Shown here: in pieces, positions 45,352 through 59,009 of the stretch
How positions within the stretch are numbered: the stretch's first letter is position 1
Layout of the letters: every line of letters starts with the position of its first letter
Assembly: GCF_015277855.1 (NCBI RefSeq)
Contig: NZ_CP063812.1
Coordinates: 248,001-312,000, forward strand
From: Microbacterium cremeum
GTDB taxonomy: Bacteria > Actinomycetota > Actinomycetes > Actinomycetales > Microbacteriaceae
DNA length: 64,000 nt
Reading direction: 5' to 3'
Position numbers and translations under genes: made by a program
The notes under the pieces: generated by a model
Told to the model about the DNA's origin: nothing
What the model saw: the letters and a program-made list of their open reading frames with translations, nothing else
The model's database searches: none

Positions 45352-46272
45352 ATGCTGTACTCGACCGTGCCGGCGCACGAGAAGCGGCGGGCCTTCCGCG
45401 AGCGGCTCGCGAGCGGCGAGCTGCTGCGATTCCCGGGAGCCTTCAACCCGCTCAGCGCCCGGCTCATCGAGCGCAAGGGCTTCGAGGGCGTCTACATCTC
45501 GGGCGCGGTGCTGTCGGCCGACCTCGGCCTGCCCGACATCGGGCTGACGACGCTGACGGAGGTGGCCGGTCGCGGGCAGCAGATCGCGCGCATGACCGAC
45601 CTCCCGGCGATCATCGACGCCGACACCGGGTTCGGCGAGCCGATGAACGTCGCCCGCACGATCCAGACCCTCGAGGACGCCGGGCTCGCCGGCACCCACA
45701 TCGAGGACCAGATCAACCCGAAGCGCTGCGGCCACCTCGACGGCAAGGCCGTCGTCGACGAAGACACCGCGATCAAGCGCATCCGCGCGGCCGCCGATGC
45801 CCGCCGCGACCCGGACTTCCTCATCATGGCCCGCACCGACATCCGTGCCCTGCACGAGGGACAGGCGGGGCTGGATGCCGCGATCGACCGCGCGAAAGCG
45901 CTCGTGGACGCCGGGGCCGACGCCATCTTCCCCGAGGCGATGCGGACCCTCGAGGAGTTCGCCGCCGTGCGCGCGGCCGTCGACGTGCCGATCCTCGCGA
46001 ACATGACCGAGTTCGGGAAGTCCGACCTGTTCTCGGTCGACCAGCTGCGGGACGTCGGCGTCAACATCGTGATCTGGCCGGTCTCGCTGCTGCGGATCGC
46101 GATGGGCGCGGCATCCCGCGCTCTCGATACGCTCGTCGACGAGGGTCACCTCACGTCCAGGCTGGACGAGATGCAGCACCGCGCCGACCTCTACGACCTG
46201 ATCGACTACGAGCACTACAACCACTTCGACCAGGACGTCTTCAACTTCCAGATCGACACCACCGGCCGTTGA
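45352..46272 (+). CDS. prpB: 2-methylisocitrate lyase
   Basis: Cleaves 2-methylisocitrate to pyruvate and succinate. TIM-barrel isocitrate-lyase family, 306 residues, with FPGAFNPLSARL, the metal site IIDADTGFGEP and the catalytic loop PKRCGH. The last residues (T-T-G-R) and stop overlap the start of a dispersed repeat. A weak GAGG site precedes the ATG. Second enzyme gene of the methylcitrate operon. Confidence 0.94.
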   Translation: MLYSTVPAHEKRRAFRERLASGELLRFPGAFNPLSARLIERKGFEGVYISGAVLSADLGLPDIGLTTLTEVAGRGQQIARMTDLPAIIDADTGFGEPMNVARTIQTLEDAGLAGTHIEDQINPKRCGHLDGKAVVDEDTAIKRIRAAADARRDPDFLIMARTDIRALHEGQAGLDAAIDRAKALVDAGADAIFPEAMRTLEEFAAVRAAVDVPILANMTEFGKSDLFSVDQLRDVGVNIVIWPVSLLRIAMGAASRALDTLVDEGHLTSRLDEMQHRADLYDLIDYEHYNHFDQDVFNFQIDTTGR

Positions 46273-46337
46273 GCGGGCGAAGCGAGACGAAACGCAGCGA
46301 CCGTCTCGTCGCTTCGCTCCTCGCTCGACGACCGGGC
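46262..46337. repeat. Hairpin repeat between prpB and prpC
   Basis: CCGGCCGTTGAGCGGGCGAA…GACGAAACGC faces GTCTCGTCGCTTCGCTCC…GACGACCGGGCC in inverted orientation. It begins inside the prpB stop codon region, and belongs to the family of 8702 and 10964. Confidence 0.8.
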
Positions 46338-46357
46338 CCCAGCAAAGGAGCAAGGCC

Positions 46358-47548
46358 ATGACGGATCCCGACATCAAGAAGGGATTGGCCGGCGTCGTCG
46401 TCGACTACACGGCGATCTCGAAGGTCAACCCCGAGACCAACTCGCTGCTCTACCGCGGCTACCCGGTGCAGGAGCTCGCGGCGACGCAGCCGTTCGAGGC
46501 GGTCGCGTACCTGCTGTGGAACGGCGAGCTGCCCACCGACGTGCAGCTCGCGCGGCTGCGGGCGACCGAGCGCTCGTATCGAGCGCTGCCCGCCGACGTG
46601 CGCGCCGCGATCGACCTCGTGCCGCTGGATGCCCACCCGATGGACGAGGTGCGCACGGCCGTGAGCCTCATCGGCGCCCGCGATCTCGCCGGCACCGGCT
46701 CGGTGCTCGATGCCAGCGGCAGCGCCGACGAGAACCTGTCGCGCAGCATCCGTCTCTTCGCGGTCCTCCCCTCGATCGTCGCGTACGGTCAGCGCCGCCG
46801 CCGTGGGCTGCAGCCGGTCGCGCCGCGCGACGACCTCGACTACGCGGCGAACTTCCTGTGGATGACCTTCGGCGAGGAGTCGCACGAGGTCGTGGTCGAC
46901 GCCTTCAACCGCTCGATGATCCTCTACGCCGAGCACTCGTTCAACGCCTCGACGTTCACCGGCCGTGTGATCGCGTCGACGCTGAGCGACCTGTACTCCG
47001 CCGTCGTCGGTGCGATCGGCGCGCTCAAGGGCCCGCTGCACGGCGGCGCGAACGAGGCCGTGCTGCACATCTTCGACGAGATCGGCTCGGCCGAGAACGT
47101 CGGCCCCTGGCTCGACGAGGCGCTCGCCGAGAAGCGCAAGATCATGGGCTTCGGCCACCGGGTGTACAAGCGCGGCGACTCGCGCGTGCCGACCATGAAG
47201 GCGGCGCTCGACGAGCTGGTGCACCACTTCGACCGGCCCGATGTGGCGGCCCTCTACGACGCGCTCGAGTCAGAGTTCGTCTCGCGCAAGGGCATCTACC
47301 CCAACCTCGACTACCCGTCGGGACCGGCGTACAACCTCATCGGCTTCGACACGCTCACCTTCACGCCCCTGTTCGTGGCCGCTCGTGTCACGGGGTGGAC
47401 GGCGCACGTCATGGAGCAGCTCGCCTCCAACGCCCTCATCCGCCCGCTGTCGGAGTACAACGGCCCGGCCGAGCGCCACATCGACGGGTACGTCCCGGAT
47501 GCGGCGACTCTCGCCGCGGTCGATCGCGCCGAGGAGTCCGCGGGGTGA
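46358..47548 (+). CDS. prpC: 2-methylcitrate synthase
   Basis: Condenses propionyl-CoA with oxaloacetate. Citrate-synthase fold of 396 residues with the small-type (no N-terminal extension) start KKGLAGVVVDYTAISKV, catalytic histidines in LHGGANE and MGFGHRVYK, and GFDTLTFTPLFVAARVTGWTAH. The pattern and operon place indicate PrpC; citrate synthesis is likely a side activity. An AAAGGAGCAAGG site precedes the ATG. Confidence 0.92.
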   Translation: MTDPDIKKGLAGVVVDYTAISKVNPETNSLLYRGYPVQELAATQPFEAVAYLLWNGELPTDVQLARLRATERSYRALPADVRAAIDLVPLDAHPMDEVRTAVSLIGARDLAGTGSVLDASGSADENLSRSIRLFAVLPSIVAYGQRRRRGLQPVAPRDDLDYAANFLWMTFGEESHEVVVDAFNRSMILYAEHSFNASTFTGRVIASTLSDLYSAVVGAIGALKGPLHGGANEAVLHIFDEIGSAENVGPWLDEALAEKRKIMGFGHRVYKRGDSRVPTMKAALDELVHHFDRPDVAALYDALESEFVSRKGIYPNLDYPSGPAYNLIGFDTLTFTPLFVAARVTGWTAHVMEQLASNALIRPLSEYNGPAERHIDGYVPDAATLAAVDRAEESAG

Positions 47549-47997
47549 GCCTCTGGCACGACCTCGAGGGAGTCGACCTCGCCGCCATGGCGCACGGCAC
47601 GCTCATCGAGAACCTCGGTATCGAGATCGTCGAGGTCCGCGACGACGCGCTGGTGGGACGAATGCCGGTGGACCGGCGCACCGTGCAGCCCGCCGGCGTC
47701 CTGCACGGCGGCGCGTCGGTCGCGCTCGCCGAGACGCTCGCCTCGTGGGCCGGCTACCTCGCGGTCGATCGTGAGCGGTTCCACGCCGTCGGGCAGGAGA
47801 TCAACGCCAACCACATCCGCCCGGTGTCGACGGGCTGGGTGACCGCGACCGCGACGCCGGCGAACATCGGCCGCCGCTCCCACGTGTGGGAGATCCGCAT
47901 CGTCGACGAGGCCGGAAAGCTCGTGTGCATCTCGCGGTGCACGCTCGCCATCATCGAGCAGCGCAGCACCTACGCCACGCCCGACGCCCGCGGCTGA
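47545..47997 (+). CDS. Hotdog-fold acyl-CoA thioesterase (PaaI type)
   Basis: A 150-residue hotdog protein. The hallmark GVLHGGASVALAETLASWAG carries the HGG motif and the catalytic acid region; INANHIRPV and the CTLAII strand follow. The GTG overlaps the prpC stop (GTGA), so it belongs to the methylcitrate operon. It may hydrolyse propionyl- or methyl-branched CoA esters that accumulate, or recycle CoA. Confidence 0.87.
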   Translation: MSLWHDLEGVDLAAMAHGTLIENLGIEIVEVRDDALVGRMPVDRRTVQPAGVLHGGASVALAETLASWAGYLAVDRERFHAVGQEINANHIRPVSTGWVTATATPANIGRRSHVWEIRIVDEAGKLVCISRCTLAIIEQRSTYATPDARG

Positions 47998-48022
47998 CCA
48001 CTTCGGCGCCCGCAGTGGCGCC

Positions 48023-48070
48023 ACTTTCCTGAGATGGCGCACCAGATCTGGTGTGCTCTCTCAGGAAACT
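48023..48070. repeat. Large near-perfect palindrome after the thioesterase gene
   Basis: ACTTTCCTGAGA and TCTCAGGAAACT arms enclose a second palindrome GCACCAGATCTGGTGTGC. The structure looks like a mobile palindromic unit more than a simple terminator, though it could end transcription of the prp operon. Confidence 0.7.
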
Positions 48071-48159
48071 GCAGCCGCAACCGTTCGGCGCGGCAGATCG
48101 CACGCGCGGCGGCCCGCGGCATCCGTCACCGTCCTAGGCTGAAGAACAAGGAGGCTCTC

Positions 48160-49338
48160 ATGCCCGAAGCCGTCATCGTCGACGTCGTCCGCACTCCGTC
48201 CGGACGCGGCAAGCCCGGGGGAGCGCTCAGTTCCGTGCATCCCGTCGACCTCGCCGCGGGTGTCCTCACGGGCCTCCTCGAGCGCAACGGGCTCGAGTCG
48301 ACGCAGATCGACGACGTGCTCGTGGGGTGCGTCAGCCAGATCGGCGACCAGGCCATGAACATCGCGCGGCAGGCGGTGCTCGCCGCCGGGTTCGAAGAGA
48401 CGGTTCCCGCCGTCACGATCGACCGCCAGTGCGGCTCGAGCCAGCAGGCCGCCCATTTCGCGGCGCAGGGCGTCATCGCCGGCTCCTACGACATCGTGAT
48501 CGCCGCGGGCGTCGAGTCGATGAGCCGCGTGCCGCTCGGGTCGTCGCGCCAGGGCGGATCGACCGCTCCCGGCATCCGTACGCGCTACCCCGACGGGCTC
48601 GTCAACCAGGGCGTCTCGGCCGAGCTCATCGCGCAGCGGTGGGGCTTCGGCCGAGAGGAGCTCGATGCGTTCTCGGCCGAGTCGCACCGGCGGGCGGCGG
48701 ATGCCTGGAGCCGCGGCGCGTTCGACTCGCAGGTGCTCCCCGTGCTCGCCGGCGGCGCCGATGCGGTCGCGTTCGACGAGACCGTGCGGGCCGGCACGAC
48801 GGTGGAGGGGCTGTCGGGGCTGAACCCGGCGTTCCGCACCGACGAGCTCGCGGCGCGGTTCCCCGAGCTGGACTGGCGCATCACCGCGGGCAACTCGTCG
48901 CCGCTCACGGACGCGGCATCCGCCGCCCTCATCATGAGCGAGCAGAAGGCTGCGGAACTCGGGCTCACGCCCCGTGCTCGTTTCCACTCGTTCGCGGTCG
49001 TCGGCGACGACCCGATCATGATGCTGACGGGCCCGATCCCGGCGACCCGGCGGATCCTCGACCGCAGCGGCCTGTCGATGGGCGATCTCGACGCGTACGA
49101 GGTGAACGAGGCGTTCGCGTCGGTGCCGCTCGCGTGGCGGAAGGAGCTCGACGCCGACCCCGCGAAGCTCAACCCGTGGGGCGGAGCGATCGCGCTCGGG
49201 CACGCCGTCGGCGCGTCGGGCACGCGCCTGCTCGGAACGCTCGTCGCCCACCTCGAGGCGACCGGTGGCCGCTACGGCCTGCAGACGATGTGCGAGGGCG
49301 GCGGCATGGCCAACGCCACCATCGTCGAGCGCCTGTAG
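48160..49338 (+). CDS. Thiolase-family acetyl-CoA acyltransferase
   Basis: A 392-residue thiolase with the nucleophile in IDRQCGSSQQA (the C-G-S-S variant shared with steroid/branched-chain thiolases), AGVESMSRVPLG, NEAFA, the His in LGHAVGASG and second Cys in CEGGG. It performs the last thiolytic step of beta-oxidation. An AAGGAGG site precedes the ATG. Monocistronic after the palindrome at 48023. Confidence 0.9.
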   Translation: MPEAVIVDVVRTPSGRGKPGGALSSVHPVDLAAGVLTGLLERNGLESTQIDDVLVGCVSQIGDQAMNIARQAVLAAGFEETVPAVTIDRQCGSSQQAAHFAAQGVIAGSYDIVIAAGVESMSRVPLGSSRQGGSTAPGIRTRYPDGLVNQGVSAELIAQRWGFGREELDAFSAESHRRAADAWSRGAFDSQVLPVLAGGADAVAFDETVRAGTTVEGLSGLNPAFRTDELAARFPELDWRITAGNSSPLTDAASAALIMSEQKAAELGLTPRARFHSFAVVGDDPIMMLTGPIPATRRILDRSGLSMGDLDAYEVNEAFASVPLAWRKELDADPAKLNPWGGAIALGHAVGASGTRLLGTLVAHLEATGGRYGLQTMCEGGGMANATIVERL

Positions 49339-49408
49339 CCGTCGGCGCGGTGGAATCGGGCCGGAACCGCCGCGTCGGGCTTGAACCGCCACCGAGAACG
49401 TGGTCAAC

Positions 49409-49431
49409 TTAGAGAACGATCCGTTCACTAA
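49409..49431. promoter_or_regulatory. TetR-type operator before the PEP-utilising enzyme
   Basis: TTAGAGAACG-ATC-CGTTCACTAA is a 23-base inverted repeat with one mismatch, adjoining the AGGAG ribosome site. The TetR gene two positions downstream is the likely ligand-responsive repressor. Confidence 0.75.
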
Positions 49432-49440
49432 GGAGCGCCG

Positions 49441-51813
49441 ATGCCCGCACTCGAGCACGTCACGCAGGACGCAGGGCGACTCGTGGCGCCGCTGCGGGCG
49501 TTCGGGCGCGACGATCTCGAGCGCGCCGGAGGCAAGGGCGCGAACCTCGGCGAGCTGATCAGGATCGGGATGCCGGTCCCCGACGGCTTCGTCGTCACCA
49601 CCGACGCGTACGCCGCGGTCGATGTGCCGGCGCGCGATCACGCGAGCTACGAGCACGCCGAGCTGCCCGCTCCGCTCGCGCGAGCCGTCGCCGACGCCTA
49701 CGCCGCACTGGGCGGCGGTCCCGTGGCGGTGCGATCCAGTGCGACGGCCGAGGATCTGCCCGGCGCCGCCTTCGCCGGCCAGCAGGACACCTACCTCAAC
49801 GTGGTCGGCGAGCCGGCCCTGCTCGACGCGGTCCGCCGGTGCTGGGGCTCGCTGTGGGCGGAGCGCGCGGTCACGTACCGGGCGCGGCTCGGCATCGATC
49901 CCGACGACGTCCGCATCGCGGTGGTGGTGCAGCGCATGATCGATCCGGATGCCGCGGGCGTCATGTTCACGGCGGATCCGGTGACGGGCGACCGCGGCCA
50001 CGTCGTCGTCGAGGCGGGCGCCGGGCTCGGCGAGGCGGTGGTCTCGGGGCTCGTCACTCCCGACCGCTACGTGCTGGACCGTGCAGCGAAGCTGGGGCAG
50101 TACACGCCGGGAAGGAACGAGGTCGTCGTACGGGCGACGCCCGGCGGCGGGGTCTCGCACGACACCGCGCCCGTCGCCGGCCGCCTCGACGATGCCGTCC
50201 TCGACGAGCTGGTGCGACTCGGGGGCGAGGTGGAGCGCCACTTCGGCCGTCCGCAGGACATCGAGTGGGCGGTCGAGTCGGGCCGAGTGCACCTCCTGCA
50301 GGCGCGGCCGATGACGGCGCTGCCGCCGCCCCCGCTCGCCCGCCGCCTGAATCCGCTGCAGCGCCGGCTGACGGCGGTGCTGATGGAGCTGCTGCCGACG
50401 CGCCCGTACCCGATGGACATGTCGACGTGGGTGCCGCACGGCCCGGCGGGGCTCATGGCCAAGGTCACCGAGAGCCTCGGGATCCGCCGTGCGTTCGAGG
50501 ACTTCCTGCGCGAGAAGGACGGCGTCGTCTATCAGCTCGTTCCGCCCCGACCCCACCCCCTGCCCCGCGTGCTGCTCGCGCCGTTCCGGGTGGCATCGCG
50601 TGCCCGGCGCTTCGATCCGGCGCGCTGGACCGATGACCCCCGCTACGGCGCGTACCGCGAGAGGGTGCGCGAACTGGCCGCGCGGGATCTCACCGCGCTG
50701 AGCTGGGCCGAGCTCGTCCGCGTGCCGCGCGAGGCGCTCGACCTCGTGGAGCCCGTCACCGACCTGCGCATCGACTACCTCCCCGGCTCGGGTGTCGCCG
50801 TCGCGCGGCTGTTCCTCGCCCTCAGGGTCAGCCGCAGCCGCATCCGGCTCGGCGACCTGATGCTCGACGGGCGCAGCCGCACCGAGCAGGCGAACCGCGA
50901 CCTCGAGGCGCTGGCGGGAACCGTGCGCGCCGATCGTGATCTCGCCGAGCGCTTCGCGACGGAGGAACCCGCCGAGCTGCTTGCGACGGCGGAACGGATG
51001 CCGCAGTTCGCGGCCCTCATCGCCGAGCACGGTCATCGCGAGTCGGCGTCTCCTCTGCTCGCCAGCTCGCCGACGTGGGGCGAGGCGCCCGAGATCGTCG
51101 TCGGCCTGGTCAAGGCGCTCGCCACCGCCGACGCAGCCCCCTCGGAGCGGCCGCGCGCCGACGCCGGATTGTCCCCGCGCCTGCGCCGCCTCGTGGAGCG
51201 CGCGCGGGCGGGTGCGGCATTCCGCGAGGACTCGCACTACGAGTTCACGCGTCCGCTGCCGATCCTGCGCGCGGCGCTGCACGAGCTGGGCGGCCGCCTG
51301 GCTGCGGCCGGCGTGCTGGACGATGCCGCCGACATCTGGCATCTGCGCCTCGAAGAGATCGAGGACCTCGACGAGCCCGCCGCGGCGGGGGGACGGCTGC
51401 GCGACGCCGCGCGCGCGCGGGCGGCCCGGCGGGACGAGCTCGCCGGCGTGCGGCTGATCGATCCCCGGTCGGTCTTCCCGGCACGTGACGCCGGCGACGC
51501 CCTCGTCGCAGGCGAGCCGGCCAGCGGCGGGCGGGTGAGCGGACCGGTCCGCATCATCCGCGAGCCCGCGGAGTTCGGACGGCTCGCGAACGGCGACATC
51601 CTCGTCTGCCCGTACACCAACCCGTCCTGGACGCCGCTGTTCCAGCGCGCGGCCGCGGTCGTCGTCGACTCGGGCGGCATCGCGTCCCACGCCGCGATCG
51701 TCGCCCGCGAGTACGGCATCCCGGCGATCATGGGCACGGCGGACGGCACCGCGGTGCTGCGCGACGGCCAGACGGTGACGGTCGACGGCGACACCGGGCG
51801 CGTGACCGCGTGA
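49441..51813 (+). CDS. PEP-synthase-like phosphotransferase (rifampin phosphotransferase architecture)
   Basis: A 790-residue enzyme with an N-terminal ATP-grasp pyruvate/PEP-binding domain (GGKGANLGEL, VRSSATAEDLPGAAFAGQQDT, and QARPM at its end near 300), a variable helical middle (about 315-690) and a C-terminal swivelling phosphohistidine domain (VDSGGIASHAAIVAREYGIP, with the catalytic His). The C-terminal TIM barrel of PEP synthase is absent. ATP-binding, variable domain, then His domain is the layout of rifampin phosphotransferases, which are about 860 residues. The substrate is unproven. Stop overlaps the TetR start (GTGA). Confidence 0.8.
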   Translation: MPALEHVTQDAGRLVAPLRAFGRDDLERAGGKGANLGELIRIGMPVPDGFVVTTDAYAAVDVPARDHASYEHAELPAPLARAVADAYAALGGGPVAVRSSATAEDLPGAAFAGQQDTYLNVVGEPALLDAVRRCWGSLWAERAVTYRARLGIDPDDVRIAVVVQRMIDPDAAGVMFTADPVTGDRGHVVVEAGAGLGEAVVSGLVTPDRYVLDRAAKLGQYTPGRNEVVVRATPGGGVSHDTAPVAGRLDDAVLDELVRLGGEVERHFGRPQDIEWAVESGRVHLLQARPMTALPPPPLARRLNPLQRRLTAVLMELLPTRPYPMDMSTWVPHGPAGLMAKVTESLGIRRAFEDFLREKDGVVYQLVPPRPHPLPRVLLAPFRVASRARRFDPARWTDDPRYGAYRERVRELAARDLTALSWAELVRVPREALDLVEPVTDLRIDYLPGSGVAVARLFLALRVSRSRIRLGDLMLDGRSRTEQANRDLEALAGTVRADRDLAERFATEEPAELLATAERMPQFAALIAEHGHRESASPLLASSPTWGEAPEIVVGLVKALATADAAPSERPRADAGLSPRLRRLVERARAGAAFREDSHYEFTRPLPILRAALHELGGRLAAAGVLDDAADIWHLRLEEIEDLDEPAAAGGRLRDAARARAARRDELAGVRLIDPRSVFPARDAGDALVAGEPASGGRVSGPVRIIREPAEFGRLANGDILVCPYTNPSWTPLFQRAAAVVVDSGGIASHAAIVAREYGIPAIMGTADGTAVLRDGQTVTVDGDTGRVTA

Positions 51814-52409
51814 CCGCCGCCGACGACCACCGCTCCCGCCCGCGCCGGCGCGGCGAGGCGCTGGACGTGGCGATCCTGGAGGCGGCGCTCGAGGAGCTCA
51901 CCGAGGTGGGCTATGCGGGGCTGACGATGGAGCGGGTCGCCGAACGCGCCCGCACCGGCAAGGCGTCGCTGTACCGCCGCTGGCCCACGCGCATGGAGCT
52001 GACTCTCGACGCCGTGCGCCAAGCCATGCCCGACCCGGCCTCGCCGCCCGACACCGGCGCGTTCCGCACCGATGTCCTGGAGTGCCTGCGCGAGAACGCC
52101 GCCCTGCTGGCAGGGCCGGCCGGTCAGGCGCTCCGCGGCCTGCTCGGCGATGCGATGGCCGATCAGGAGCGCATGCGCGCGCTGCGGCGCGGCTCGCAGG
52201 GATCGGGGGTGACGGCGATGACCGAGATCGCGCGGCGGGCGGTCGCCCGCGGCGAGATCGATCCCGCAGCGGTCACGCCGGCGCGCCTCGGGGTCGCCCA
52301 CGCGATGCTCCGCCAGCACTTCCTGTTCGACGGGACGGTGATCGGCGAGGACGACCTCGCCGAGATCGTCGACGACGTGGTCGTGCCGCTGTTCGCCCCG
52401 CGGCGCTGA
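51810..52409 (+). CDS. TetR-family regulator
   Basis: A 199-residue repressor. The HTH lies at about 20-65 (AILEAALEELTEVGYAGLTMERVAERARTGKASLYRRWPT). The GTG is fused to the phosphotransferase stop. It probably represses its own operon through the palindrome at 49409 and responds to the enzyme's substrate. Confidence 0.88.
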   Translation: MTAADDHRSRPRRRGEALDVAILEAALEELTEVGYAGLTMERVAERARTGKASLYRRWPTRMELTLDAVRQAMPDPASPPDTGAFRTDVLECLRENAALLAGPAGQALRGLLGDAMADQERMRALRRGSQGSGVTAMTEIARRAVARGEIDPAAVTPARLGVAHAMLRQHFLFDGTVIGEDDLAEIVDDVVVPLFAPRR

Positions 52410-52420
52410 CGCACGTGCAC

Positions 52421-52434
52421 TGCAAGCGGTTGCG
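52421..52434. promoter_or_regulatory. LacI-type operator, upstream site
   Basis: TGCAAGCGGTTGCG fits the LacI-family consensus with a central CG. It is 77 bases upstream of the better site at 52498. Between them TGAAAGCCTTCTCA (52481-52494) is a possible third, degenerate site. Confidence 0.65.
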
Positions 52435-52497
52435 AGAACCGGGTGCACACGCGAGGCCGCGGGCCTCGGCATCCGCCGGATGAAAGCCTTCTCATTG

Positions 52498-52511
52498 TGT
52501 AAGCGCTTGCA
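52498..52511. promoter_or_regulatory. LacI-type operator overlapping the amylopullulanase promoter
   Basis: TGTAAGCGCTTGCA is a strong match to maltose/starch LacI operators. It overlaps TTGCAC (52507-52512), the likely -35 box, with TAGTCT (52531-52536) as -10 after 18 bases. Repression should lift on starch or maltodextrin. Confidence 0.75.
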
Positions 52512-52594
52512 CTCGGCGGCTCCGCCGCGCTAGTCTCGGCGGCACACAGCCCCCGGCACGTCGCCGTGCCATCGCGCCACCCCTGGAGCCACCC

Positions 52595-58369
<5,775 letters not shown>

Positions 58370-58392
58370 CGCCCGGCGCTGACGGCTGAGAA

Positions 58393-58432
58393 CGAGGGGC
58401 ACCCCGCTGCGAACGTGGCGGGGTGCCCCTCG
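58393..58432. terminator. Terminator after the amylopullulanase gene
   Basis: CGAGGGGCACCCCGC (58393-58407) pairs perfectly with GCGGGGTGCCCCTCG (58418-58432) over a 10-base loop. It ends the long gene and also serves the convergent small membrane protein gene. Confidence 0.9.
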
Positions 58433-58445
58433 GCGCTGTCTCTGG

Positions 58446-58622
58446 TCAGAAGGCTGCGAACAGCTGCGGGCCGAAGACGGCGAGCGCGGCGACCGCGACG
58501 CCGGCGAGGCCGACCGCGACGATCGCCACCGCGAGGATGTTGCCGCCGATCGCGAGCAGAAGCGCAGCGACGGGCGGCAGCTCGTGGCGGCGCCCGACTC
58601 GGATGGACGAAGTGGTGGTCAT
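58446..58622 (-). CDS. Small one-helix membrane protein
   Basis: A 58-residue protein beginning MTTTSSIRVGRRHELPP, followed by a hydrophobic stretch of about 35 residues (VAALLLAIGG…VAALAVFGP) able to form one long or two short helices. Codon use looks genuine, and the frame ends just before the terminator. Too short to assign; it may be a stress or accessory membrane peptide. Confidence 0.65.
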   Translation of the reverse strand: MTTTSSIRVGRRHELPPVAALLLAIGGNILAVAIVAVGLAGVAVAALAVFGPQLFAAF

Positions 58623-58730
58623 GCCTTCGACGCTACGGAGCGGGTCTCGCCGCGTCGTCCGTCGTGAGTCGCATCCGGGTATGCCGTGAGGATGATCCTA
58701 CGCAGATGAAGGAGCCCCGAGACGGCCGAG

Positions 58731-58865
58731 GTGATCTGCGGCTTCGACATCCTCGAGGTCGAGGATCTCGACGAGGCGATCGAGATCGCGTGGCGGCACC
58801 CCATGGCCCGCAACGGCCGGCTCGAGCTGCTGCCCTTCATGGTCTGGCCCGACGAAGGGACCTGA
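58731..58865 (+). pseudogene. C-terminal remnant of a YCII/DGPF-family protein
   Basis: The frame reads VICGFDILEVEDLDEAIEIA, then RHPMARNGRLELLPFMVWPDE before a stop. This matches the second half of DGPF (YCII-related) proteins: the strand-helix LEVEDLDEAIEIA and the closing GRLELLPFMVW strand. The frame is open only from 58710, just after where the DGPF motif should lie (E-T-A-E-V remains), so the N-terminal half is gone. No start with a ribosome site exists. It marks decay of a sigma-factor-associated YCII gene. Confidence 0.75.
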
Positions 58866-58889
58866 GCCGGGGCATCCCGGATCGTGTGA

Positions 58890-58926
58890 GGGCGGGCGCC
58901 GTCGTCGAGCACGGCGGCACCCGCCC
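58890..58926 (+). terminator. Terminator behind the YCII remnant
   Basis: GGGCGGGCGCCG (58890-58901) pairs with CGGCGGCACCCGCCC (58912-58926), one mismatch, and is followed by GCTTTCG. It is probably the surviving terminator of the decayed gene. The rest of 58866-59009 holds nothing recognisable. Confidence 0.6.
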
Positions 58927-59009
58927 GCTTTCGCGTGCAGCCGGGGTGACACGCGGAAGGTGCGCTTCGTGCCCGATGCGGCGGGGAGTCGTGCCGGTGA
59001 ACGAGGCCC

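Noticed and set aside
46358..47548. Housekeeping citrate synthase
   Set aside because: Position directly after prpD and prpB behind a dedicated regulator supports methylcitrate synthase.
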